Below, in pieces: positions 9,659-15,877 of a stretch of 64,000 nucleotides of DNA. Each line of letters begins with the position of its first letter. The first letter of the stretch is position 1. A program made the position numbers and the translations under genes. Where the stretch lies: assembly GCA_002279065.1 (NCBI GenBank), contig NCKB01000001.1:248001-312000 (forward strand). The letters run 5' to 3'. This DNA is from Lysobacterales bacterium 15-68-25. GTDB taxonomy: Bacteria > Pseudomonadota > Gammaproteobacteria > Xanthomonadales > Rhodanobacteraceae. The notes under the pieces are model-generated. The model was not told where the DNA came from. It saw nothing but the letters and a program-made list of their open reading frames with translations, and ran no database searches.

Positions 9659-10395
9659 GGCGAGATCGCGCCCTTGAAGGAGGCGCTCGCGCCGTAATCG
9701 TTGATGATCGTGTAGTCGACCGTGGCGCCCTGCGGCGGCTGGCTGAGTCCGGCGACCGGGAGGTGCAGCGTCGCGTGCGGCGACACCATGCCGCTACCGG
9801 CAGGGAGGGAGGTGCCTCCGATGACCAGGGCCAGCTGGCTGAAGGTGATGTGGTACGGCGAGCCGTTGTGAGCTTCGAGCGCCCAGCCCTTGTCGTCGCG
9901 AACCACCGACCAGGTCACGTCGCGCGCGGCCTGCTCGAGGTCGCCGGGCAGGCCGGGCGGTCGAAAGAACAGCTTCAGTCGCGAGCGGATCGCGAACTGC
10001 AAGGTGTTCTGCTCTTCTCCCGGCTTGGCGGCCGGCTTTGGCGGGATTTCCAGCACATTGAGCCAGAAGAGCGATTCGCGGTCGGTCGGCAGCGGCTGCC
10101 CGGTGTAGACGATGCGCAGGCTCTGGCCCTTGCCAGCGTTCATGCGCACGATCGGCGGCGTCACCAGGAACGGCACCTTGGCGGTATCTGGCGTCGAATG
10201 CGGATCGCCGTCGTCCACCCAAGCCTCGATCAACGCCGGCTGGCTGCCTTCATTGCTCAGCCGCACGGTGACTTCGCCGTTGGCCGCGGGGAACACCACC
10301 CGGGTTCCGGCAATGACGACAGCAGCGTGGGCGGCAGGTATGCCGAGCGCAAGCGCAAGCAGGGCTGCGCCGACGGTGCAGAGCAGGCTCTTCAT
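9655..10395 (-). CDS. Periplasmic pilus assembly chaperone (PapD/FimC family)
   Basis: This 246-residue protein has a signal peptide (residues 1-24, ending AHA). Two immunoglobulin-like domains follow: the first carries AGTRVVFPAANGEVTVRLSN and the alternating hydrophobic G1 strand (TLQFAIRSRLKLFFRP), where the Arg/Lys that anchor subunit C-termini lie. The second ends in YTIINDYGASASFKG. It folds pilin subunits and delivers them to the usher. It lies 83 nt downstream of the major pilin and overlaps the usher by 4 nt. Confidence 0.92.
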   Translation of the reverse strand: MKSLLCTVGAALLALALGIPAAHAAVVIAGTRVVFPAANGEVTVRLSNEGSQPALIEAWVDDGDPHSTPDTAKVPFLVTPPIVRMNAGKGQSLRIVYTGQPLPTDRESLFWLNVLEIPPKPAAKPGEEQNTLQFAIRSRLKLFFRPPGLPGDLEQAARDVTWSVVRDDKGWALEAHNGSPYHITFSQLALVIGGTSLPAGSGMVSPHATLHLPVAGLSQPPQGATVDYTIINDYGASASFKGAISP

Positions 10396-10439
10396 GGGCG
10401 TGTCCGGGGTCTCGGGGCGTCGCGGCGACCGGCACGTGC

Positions 10440-10469
10440 CGCGCGGCAGCCGGTGCAGGCCGCCGCGCG
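10440..10469 (-). promoter_or_regulatory. Intercistronic hairpin between major pilin and chaperone
   Basis: An 8-bp perfect GC stem (10440-10447 with 10462-10469) lies 10 nt beyond the pilin stop codon. Structures here in pilus operons usually cause partial termination or protect the upstream mRNA, so that the major subunit is made in excess of chaperone and usher. No T-run is present, so transcript protection is as likely as termination. Confidence 0.45.
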
Positions 10470-10478
10470 TTACGGCGC

Positions 10479-11018
10479 TTACTGGTAGGTCAGCGTGAAG
10501 TTGACGGACGAGGCCACCAGGCCGGCGGAGGTCGTTGCGGACGTCGAGATGTACTGGGCGGTCATCTGCGTCGAACCGTTGCCGCTGCTGACCGCGATGT
10601 TCGGTGCGTTGGTCTGGGTCGAGGCGTTGATCGCGTTGCCGCCGTTGTCGAGCAGCTGGATCTGCACGTTCGAGCCGCTGGCGGCGGTGTTCTTGAGGTT
10701 GCCGGTGGTCGAGTCGATGTTGCCGCCGCTGAATGCCATCTGGGCGCTGGCGGTGTTCGGGTCGCAGCCGGTGAGGCCCACGGTGAACGGCGTGGCGCCC
10801 GCGGTGGTGCCCGGAGCGGAACCGAAGGCGGCGGTCATCACGGTCGGCAGCGTGACGGTGCTGCCGCCATTCACCGCGACGGTGCAGGTATCGGCCAGGA
10901 CCTTGCCGGAGAAGTTGATCGTACCGGTGCTCACGGCGTGGGCCGGTGCGGCGGCGAAGGCCAGGAAACCCAGGCCGGCGACAAGGGCGGTCGAGAGCAG
11001 CGTCTTCTTGTGGAGCAT
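10479..11018 (-). CDS. Major chaperone-usher pilin (FimA-like)
   Basis: This 179-residue protein has its start at ATG 11018, preceded by a strong AAGGGGG Shine-Dalgarno. Residues 1-28 are a signal peptide (MLHKKTLLS...AHA). The mature protein opens STGTINFSGKVLADTCTV with the first pilin cysteine; the second is in LTGCDP. It ends SSVNFTLTYQ, the expected C-terminal strand. It is rich in Ala, Thr, Ser and Gly, typical of a shaft subunit. First gene of the operon, downstream of a candidate sigma-54 promoter. The frame extends upstream to 11255 without a suitable start. Confidence 0.9.
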   Translation of the reverse strand: MLHKKTLLSTALVAGLGFLAFAAAPAHAVSTGTINFSGKVLADTCTVAVNGGSTVTLPTVMTAAFGSAPGTTAGATPFTVGLTGCDPNTASAQMAFSGGNIDSTTGNLKNTAASGSNVQIQLLDNGGNAINASTQTNAPNIAVSSGNGSTQMTAQYISTSATTSAGLVASSVNFTLTYQ

Positions 11019-11103
11019 GGAATTCCCCCTTGGGTGAACAGGAAAGTGGAACAGGAAATCAACCAGTCGTTCTGGATGTTCTGGATGTGGCGCGAACGTT
11101 CCA

Positions 11104-11119
11104 AGCAAACGCTGTGCCA
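11104..11119 (-). promoter_or_regulatory. Candidate sigma-54 promoter of the pilus operon
   Basis: On the minus strand the sequence TGGCAC-AGCGT-TTGCT matches the RpoN -24/-12 consensus with the invariant GG and GC separated by exactly 10 nt. Transcription would start near 11092, giving a leader of about 75 nt. Just upstream is a perfect 8-bp inverted repeat, CTGGCTTT/AAAGCCAG (11123-11130 and 11151-11158). Farther up (11225-11260) is an AT-richer stretch with a CRP-half-site-like TGTGATGG. These could be activator sites. This accounts for most of the 11019-11300 spacer. Confidence 0.6.
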
Positions 11120-11301
11120 CTTCTGGCTTTGCACTTCCATCCCTAAAGGAAAAGCCAGCGAAAACAGCTATTTTTTGCGTACTCTTCGGTATGGTTCCGA
11201 CAAGTCGCTGGTCGCGATTGCGACACACTGCGTCACAAATTGCAAACCCCATCACATTTCCGCCCTAAAGTTTAGTTGAATCCGGCCGACATTCCGCGCC
11301 C

Positions 11302-11363
11302 TGTCAAGTTTGCTTGACAACTTCGGGTGGGCGACCTAGGCTTTGTGTCAAGCAAGCTTTACA
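11302..11363 (+). promoter_or_regulatory. Promoter with paired 18-bp palindromic operators
   Basis: Operator 1 (11302-11319) is TGTCAAG-TTTG-CTTGACA with perfect 7-bp arms. Operator 2 (11346-11363), TGTCAAGCAAGCTTTACA, matches operator 1 read on the opposite strand at 16 of 18 positions. Their centres are 44 bp apart, about four helical turns. A TTGACA -35 box (11314-11319) is embedded in operator 1. A TAGGCT -10 follows at 17-bp spacing (11337-11342), putting the transcription start inside operator 2. This is the layout of a repressed, probably autoregulated promoter, and the operon encodes an XRE regulator. Confidence 0.7.
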
Positions 11364-11373
11364 GGGAGAGGTC

Positions 11374-11424
11374 ATGGATCGACGCGATGCATACAGGCGG
11401 GGCACTTTCCGGGGGCGGTCATGA
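11374..11424 (+). CDS. Short leader ORF, 16 codons
   Basis: ATG at 11374 has a strong GGGAGAGG ribosome binding site (11364-11371) and encodes MDRRDAYRRGTFRGRS. Its TGA overlaps the ATG of the membrane protein (ATGA at 11421-11424). The membrane protein itself has only a weak GGGGGCGG upstream, so translation of this leader may deliver ribosomes to it. It is arginine-rich (6 of 16), so it could respond to arginine supply or simply be a coupling device. No homologue is known to me. Confidence 0.45.
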   Translation: MDRRDAYRRGTFRGRS

Positions 11425-12044
11425 AGCGATTGTCGGCCCGGCAGTACCAGCGGCAGGTGTCCGTGACGATGGCGCTCTACGTGGCAGCCATGCTCGCCGT
11501 GTGGCCCATGGCGAAAGAGGCGCCCGGTCTCTGGGAAAAGGTCGCACTGACCCTGGTACCGGCCCTGCCGATGCTCTACGTGATCGGCCTGATGGCCTGG
11601 AAGATCGCCACCAGCGACGAGCTGGAGCAGCGCACTCATCTCATCGCCCTGGGCGCGGCCACGGCGGTCACCGCCTCTTCCAGCCTGGTCGGCGGCCTGC
11701 TGGCGATGTCCGGCGCGTTGCGGCTGGACGGTGCCGTCCTGCTCTGGGTGTTTCCCGTGATCATGTTCAGCTACGGCGCCACCCATTGGTGGGTCACGCG
11801 CCGCTACGGCGGCAGCTTCGACTGCGACGCGTCGCAGGGAGGATCGACGCCGCTGTATCTGCTGTTCGTCGCCGCGCTGCTGGCGATCGCCACGCTGGTT
11901 GGTTGGTGGCGGGGCCGGATGGACGATTTCACCCTCGGCCTGATGTCCGGCATGGTGGCCAGCTTCGTCGCGCTCGCCGCTCTGGTGGCCTTCAGGCGCA
12001 GGCGGCGCCGTCGGGCCGAGGCCCTGGCGGGAGCGTCCGAGTGA
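11421..12044 (+). CDS. Integral membrane protein, first large gene of the XRE-Nat operon
   Basis: This 207-residue protein has about six predicted transmembrane segments arranged as hairpins (near residues 17-32, 43-62, 79-98, 106-125, 150-168 and 178-197). It ends in an arginine-rich tail, FRRRRRRRAEA. The start at ATG 11421 is set by the 4-nt overlap with the leader ORF. No known catalytic motif was seen; conserved-looking polar positions include DELEQRTH in a loop. Its place directly before an XRE regulator suggests a sensor or partner role, similar in layout to small membrane proteins found beside YgzD-type regulators. Function unknown. Confidence 0.75.
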   Translation: MKRLSARQYQRQVSVTMALYVAAMLAVWPMAKEAPGLWEKVALTLVPALPMLYVIGLMAWKIATSDELEQRTHLIALGAATAVTASSSLVGGLLAMSGALRLDGAVLLWVFPVIMFSYGATHWWVTRRYGGSFDCDASQGGSTPLYLLFVAALLAIATLVGWWRGRMDDFTLGLMSGMVASFVALAALVAFRRRRRRRAEALAGASE

Positions 12045-12100
12045 GCACGGAGGACCAGGCGCTGCCGGGATGCTTCCCGGCGAGGTGCCATCGCGCATGA
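12041..12100 (+). CDS. Short bridging ORF, 19 codons
   Basis: GTG at 12041 overlaps the membrane protein stop (GTGA). A GGGAG Shine-Dalgarno (12029-12033) lies at 7-nt spacing. It encodes MSTEDQALPGCFPARCHRA, and its TGA overlaps the XRE start (ATGA at 12097-12100). It may be a translational bridge filling the 52-nt gap between two coupled genes rather than a functional peptide. Two cysteines are present. Confidence 0.4.
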   Translation: MSTEDQALPGCFPARCHRA

Positions 12101-12297
12101 ACAACCGCGTACGCGATCTGCGCGGAGCGCAAGGCTGGTCGCAGGCCGACCTGGCCGAGCGACTGGACGTCTCGCGCCAGACCGTCAACGCCATCGAGAC
12201 GGGCAAGTACGACCCCAGCCTGCCGCTGGCCTTCAAGATCGCCCGGCTGTTCGGACAGCCGATCGAATCCATCTTTGATCCGGGGAGCAGCACGTGA
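12097..12297 (+). CDS. XRE-family transcriptional regulator (YgzD/Cro type)
   Basis: This 66-residue single-domain helix-turn-helix protein opens MNNRVRDLRGAQGWSQADLA, and the recognition helix lies in VSRQTVNAIETGKYDPS (residues 28-44). The tail LPLAFKIARLFGQPIESIF is typical of the short Cro-like regulators found in ABC-transporter operons. An in-frame ATG at 12070 exists, but the HTH alignment starts at 12097. It probably binds the paired palindromes at 11302-11363 and represses its own operon. Its stop overlaps the next start (GTGA). Confidence 0.9.
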   Translation: MNNRVRDLRGAQGWSQADLAERLDVSRQTVNAIETGKYDPSLPLAFKIARLFGQPIESIFDPGSST

Positions 12298-13871
12298 GCA
12301 CGAATCGAAAAGCCCGCTTCGGCGTGGCCGTCGCCGTCGCGGTTGCGATCATCGCGGCCAACCGCGTGAGCCACCACCGGGCGCCCGCCGCCCCGCCGGC
12401 GCCGGCCGCGACCGGCAGCACCGCGCCGGCGGCGACCGTGAAGCCGGCGCCACCGGCGAGCTGGAAGCTCGGCTCGCTCACCCTGCATGCCTGCGAACTG
12501 GGCCAGCCCAACAGCGGCCGCACCACCGCTGCATGGTGCAGCCCGTTCGAGGTGCCGGAGAACCGCGACGATCCGAATGGCCGCCACATCAAGCTGCGAC
12601 TGGCGGTGGTGCGCTCCGAGGCCGAGGTGCCTGCCAAGGACATGCTGGTGTTCCTTGCCGGCGGCCCTGGCCAGGCGGCGACGGAGAGCGCGGGTGCCGC
12701 GGTGGCCGCGCTCGGTCCGTTGCTGGCGCACCGCAACCTGCTGCTGCTCGACCAGCGCGGCACCGGCGGCTCCCACCCGCTGGACTGCAAGGATGAGACC
12801 AAGCCGGCTACGCCGGACGACGACGTCGACGGGGACCCGGCCAAGCTCAAGGCCGAGGTCGAGCGCTGCCTGGCGCAGGTGGAGAAGAAGGCCGACCCGC
12901 GCTTCTACACCACTACCATCGCGGCGCAGGATCTGGAGGATGTGCGCCGAGCGCTGGGGTCGCCGACGTTCGACCTGGTCGGCGTGTCCTACGGCACGCG
13001 CATGGCCCAGCAGTACCTGATGCACTATCCCGGCGCGGTGCGCTCGGTGGTGCTGGACGGCGTGGTGCCGAACCAGCTGGTGCTCGGCGAGGACTTCGCG
13101 CGCAACCTGGACGATGCGCTGAAAGCGCAGTTCGCCCGCTGCACGGCCGACCCGGCCTGCCACAAGCGTTTCGGCGATCCCTACCAGACGCTTTACCAGT
13201 TGCGCGACGCGCTGCGCGCCAACCCGCATGTGGTGAGCTTCCGCGATCCGCAGAGCTACCGGACCGTGCAGCGCAGGCTCAGCGAGTTCTCGCTGGCCAG
13301 CGTGGTGCGCATGTTCGCCTACACGCCGCCCACGGCCGCGTTGCTGCCGCTGTCGATCGATGCCGCCGCGCACGGCGACGTCGGGCCGCTGCTCGGCCAG
13401 GCCAAGCTGCTCTCCGGCGACCTGGCCGACACCATGAACGGCGGCATGCAGTCGTCGGTGATCTGCAGCGAGGACGCCGACCTGTTCACCCCCCGGCCCG
13501 AGGACAAGGACACCATCCTGGGCACGCGGATGATCGACGCGCTGACCACCGTGTGCAGCGTCTGGCCGCACGGCACGCGCCCGAAGGATTTCCACGATCC
13601 GCTGAAGAGCGACAAGCCGGTGCTGCTGATGTCCGGGCAGTACGACCCGGTGACGCCGCCGCGCTACGGCGAGGAGGTACTCAAGGGACTGACCGACGCG
13701 CGCCACCTGGTCGCACCCGGCCAGGGCCACAACGTGATCGCCGCCGGCTGCATGCCGAAGCTGGTCAAGCGGTTCGTCGAGGACCTGCAGCCGAAGCAGC
13801 TCGACGCGTCCTGCCTGGACCGCCTGCAGCCCACCCCGATGTTCATCGATTTCAACGGAGCGACGCCATGA
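12294..13871 (+). CDS. TAP-family alpha/beta hydrolase, membrane-anchored or secreted
   Basis: This 525-residue protein starts at GTG 12294 (GGGGAG upstream, overlap with the XRE stop). An N-terminal hydrophobic segment (residues 9-22) works as a signal or anchor and is followed by an Ala/Pro-rich linker to about residue 55. The fold of tripeptidyl-aminopeptidase/proline-iminopeptidase-like hydrolases follows: oxyanion loop FLAGGPGQAA, nucleophile Ser232 in GVSYGTR, acid in SGQYDPVTP, and histidine in GQGHNVI. A C-terminal TAP-like domain is present. The likely reaction is peptide or ester hydrolysis in the periplasm; substrate unknown. It sits between the regulator and the NatAB transporter. 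Confidence 0.85.
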   Translation: MSTNRKARFGVAVAVAVAIIAANRVSHHRAPAAPPAPAATGSTAPAATVKPAPPASWKLGSLTLHACELGQPNSGRTTAAWCSPFEVPENRDDPNGRHIKLRLAVVRSEAEVPAKDMLVFLAGGPGQAATESAGAAVAALGPLLAHRNLLLLDQRGTGGSHPLDCKDETKPATPDDDVDGDPAKLKAEVERCLAQVEKKADPRFYTTTIAAQDLEDVRRALGSPTFDLVGVSYGTRMAQQYLMHYPGAVRSVVLDGVVPNQLVLGEDFARNLDDALKAQFARCTADPACHKRFGDPYQTLYQLRDALRANPHVVSFRDPQSYRTVQRRLSEFSLASVVRMFAYTPPTAALLPLSIDAAAHGDVGPLLGQAKLLSGDLADTMNGGMQSSVICSEDADLFTPRPEDKDTILGTRMIDALTTVCSVWPHGTRPKDFHDPLKSDKPVLLMSGQYDPVTPPRYGEEVLKGLTDARHLVAPGQGHNVIAAGCMPKLVKRFVEDLQPKQLDASCLDRLQPTPMFIDFNGATP

Positions 13872-14602
13872 TCGAGGTGAAGGATCTGCACAAGGCCTTC
13901 GGTGCGGTGAAGGCCGTCGACGGGGTGACGTTCGCCGCCCGCGACGGCGAGATCACCGGCTTGCTCGGCCCCAACGGTGCCGGCAAGACCACCACGCTGC
14001 GCATGCTCTACACGCTGATGAAGCCCGATCGCGGCCAGGTGCTGGTGGACGGCATCGACGCGGCGGTCGATCCGCTCTCGGTGCGCCGCCGGCTCGGCGT
14101 GCTGCCCGACGCGCGCGGCCTGTACAAGCGGCTCACCGCGCGCGAGAACATCGACTACTTCGCGCGCCTGCAGGGCCTGCCGGAAGACGAGCTGCGCACG
14201 CGCCGCGAGGCGCTGGTGGCGGCACTAGACATGGCCGACATCGCCGATCGCCGCACCGAGGGCTTCTCGCAGGGCCAGCGGGTCAAGACCGCGATCGCCC
14301 GCGCGCTGATCCACGACCCGCGCAACGTGATCCTGGACGAGCCGACCAACGGCCTGGACGTGATGGCCACCCGCGCGCTGCGCGAGTTCATGCGCAACCT
14401 CAAGGCGGAGGGCCGCTGCGTGCTGTTCTCCAGCCACATCATGCAGGAAGTCGGTGCGCTGTGTGACCGCATCGTGGTGATCGCCCGCGGCCGCGTGGTC
14501 GCCGACGCCACGCCGGACGAGCTGCGCGAGCAGACCGGCGAGGCGAACCTGGAGGAAGCCTTCGTGAAACTGATCGGCAGCGAGGAGGGCCTCGCCGCAT
14601 GA
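13868..14602 (+). CDS. ABC transporter ATPase, NatA type
   Basis: This 244-residue ATPase overlaps the hydrolase by 4 nt. It has Walker A GPNGAGKTT, a signature region reading FSQGQRVKTAIARAL (the Q-for-G form usual in NatA-like proteins), and Walker B with catalytic glutamate in NVILDEPTNGLD. The H-loop is in FSSHIMQEV. NatAB of Bacillus exports sodium, but many relatives export other compounds, so the cargo is open. It pairs with the permease that follows. Confidence 0.9.
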   Translation: MIEVKDLHKAFGAVKAVDGVTFAARDGEITGLLGPNGAGKTTTLRMLYTLMKPDRGQVLVDGIDAAVDPLSVRRRLGVLPDARGLYKRLTARENIDYFARLQGLPEDELRTRREALVAALDMADIADRRTEGFSQGQRVKTAIARALIHDPRNVILDEPTNGLDVMATRALREFMRNLKAEGRCVLFSSHIMQEVGALCDRIVVIARGRVVADATPDELREQTGEANLEEAFVKLIGSEEGLAA

Positions 14603-15804
14603 ATGCCCCGATGACTCCCGTGCGGCGCGCACGCGCCATCCTGACCGTGTTCCTCAAGGAGGTGCGCGAGAACCTGCGCGATCGCCGCACGCTGACCAGC
14701 GCGTTCCTCACCGGCCCGCTGCTCACCCCGCTGATGTTCGTCATGCTGATCAACTTCAGCATCAACCGCGAGCTGGACAAGGCCGAGCAGCCGCTCAAGG
14801 TGCCGGTGATCGGCGCGCAGTACGCGCCGAACCTGATCAACGCGCTGAGGGAGGGCGGCGTGGTGCCGCAACCGCCGGTGGCCGATCCGGAGCAGGCGGT
14901 GCGCGACCAGCAGATCGACCTGGCCCTGCGCATCCGCTCGAGCTATCCGGAAGCCTGGCGCAAGGGCGAGCCGGTGCAGGTCGAGCTGATCTACGACTCC
15001 TCGCAACGCGACTCGCGCACGCCGGTGGACCGTGTCACCGACCTGATCGAGCACTACGCGCAAATGCAGGGAGCGATGCGCCTGGTGGCGCGCGGCCTGT
15101 CGCCGGCCACCGCCGTACCCGTGGTGGTGGCCAAGCGTGACCAGGCCACCGCGCAGTCGCGCGCGGTGCTGCTGTTCAACATCCTGCCGTACCTGTTCGT
15201 GCTGACCCTGTTCATCGGCGGCATGTACCTGGCGATCGACCTCACCGCGGGTGAGCGCGAGCGCCAGTCGCTGGAGCCGCTGTTCGCCAACCCGGTGCCG
15301 CGCTGGAAGATCTTCCTCGGCAAGCTGGCCGCGATCTGCGCGTTCTCCAGCGCCAGCCTGGTGATCTGCCTGGTCGGCTTCAGCGTCGTCGGCCGCTTCG
15401 TCCCGACCGAGAAGCTCGGCATGGAGCTGCACATGGGGCCTTCGTTCGCCCTGCACGTGCTGTTGCTGCAGGCGCCGATGATCGTGTTGCTGGCCTCGCT
15501 GCAGTCGCTGGTGGCGGCGTTCGCCAAGAGCTACCGCGAGGCGCAGACCTACGTGTCGCTGCTGATGATGCTGCCGATCCTGCCCAGCGTGGTGCTGATG
15601 GTGATGCCGATCAAGCCGCAGGACTGGATGTACTCGGTGCCGTTGCTGGGCCAGCATCTGGGCATCCTCGACCTGGTGCGCGGCTCCGGCGTCAGCCCGC
15701 TGCACCTGGCGCTGTGCCTGGGCGGCAGTGCGATCGCCGCGGTGATCGCCGCCGGCATCACCATGCAGTTGTACCGCTCCGAACGGCTGGCCATTTCCGG
15801 CTGA
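14599..15804 (+). CDS. ABC-2 type permease, NatB type
   Basis: This 401-residue membrane protein overlaps the ATPase by 4 nt. One N-terminal helix (about residues 32-50) precedes a large extracytoplasmic domain (about 55-180). A cluster of five or six helices follows, including LFNILPYLFVLTLFIGGMYLAIDLTAGERERQSLEPLFANPV. That GERExxxLEPL segment is the hallmark of the NatB/ABC2_membrane_3 family. It is last in the operon and is followed by a hairpin. It exports an unknown substrate with the NatA-type ATPase. Confidence 0.9.
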   Translation: MNAPMTPVRRARAILTVFLKEVRENLRDRRTLTSAFLTGPLLTPLMFVMLINFSINRELDKAEQPLKVPVIGAQYAPNLINALREGGVVPQPPVADPEQAVRDQQIDLALRIRSSYPEAWRKGEPVQVELIYDSSQRDSRTPVDRVTDLIEHYAQMQGAMRLVARGLSPATAVPVVVAKRDQATAQSRAVLLFNILPYLFVLTLFIGGMYLAIDLTAGERERQSLEPLFANPVPRWKIFLGKLAAICAFSSASLVICLVGFSVVGRFVPTEKLGMELHMGPSFALHVLLLQAPMIVLLASLQSLVAAFAKSYREAQTYVSLLMMLPILPSVVLMVMPIKPQDWMYSVPLLGQHLGILDLVRGSGVSPLHLALCLGGSAIAAVIAAGITMQLYRSERLAISG

Positions 15805-15816
15805 TGCCGGGGATAC

Positions 15817-15841
15817 GGGGGCGACCGGTCAGGTCGTCCCC
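15817..15841 (+). terminator. Hairpin closing the XRE-Nat operon
   Basis: A 9-bp stem (15817-15825 with 15833-15841, one G-U pair, seven-base loop) lies 12 nt after the permease stop. There is no long T-run (GCATTACC follows), so termination efficiency is uncertain. Confidence 0.4.
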
Positions 15842-15877
15842 GCATTACCATGCCGGTTCCCTCCACGGAGATCCGTC

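Noticed and set aside
5907-11018. Pilus operon as a horizontally acquired island
   Set aside because: GC content and codon pattern match the neighbours, and no integrase, tRNA or flanking direct repeat is visible.
14265-14300. Apparent defect in the NatA signature (SQGQ instead of SGGQ)
   Set aside because: NatA-type ATPases commonly have this form, so it is not evidence of inactivation.
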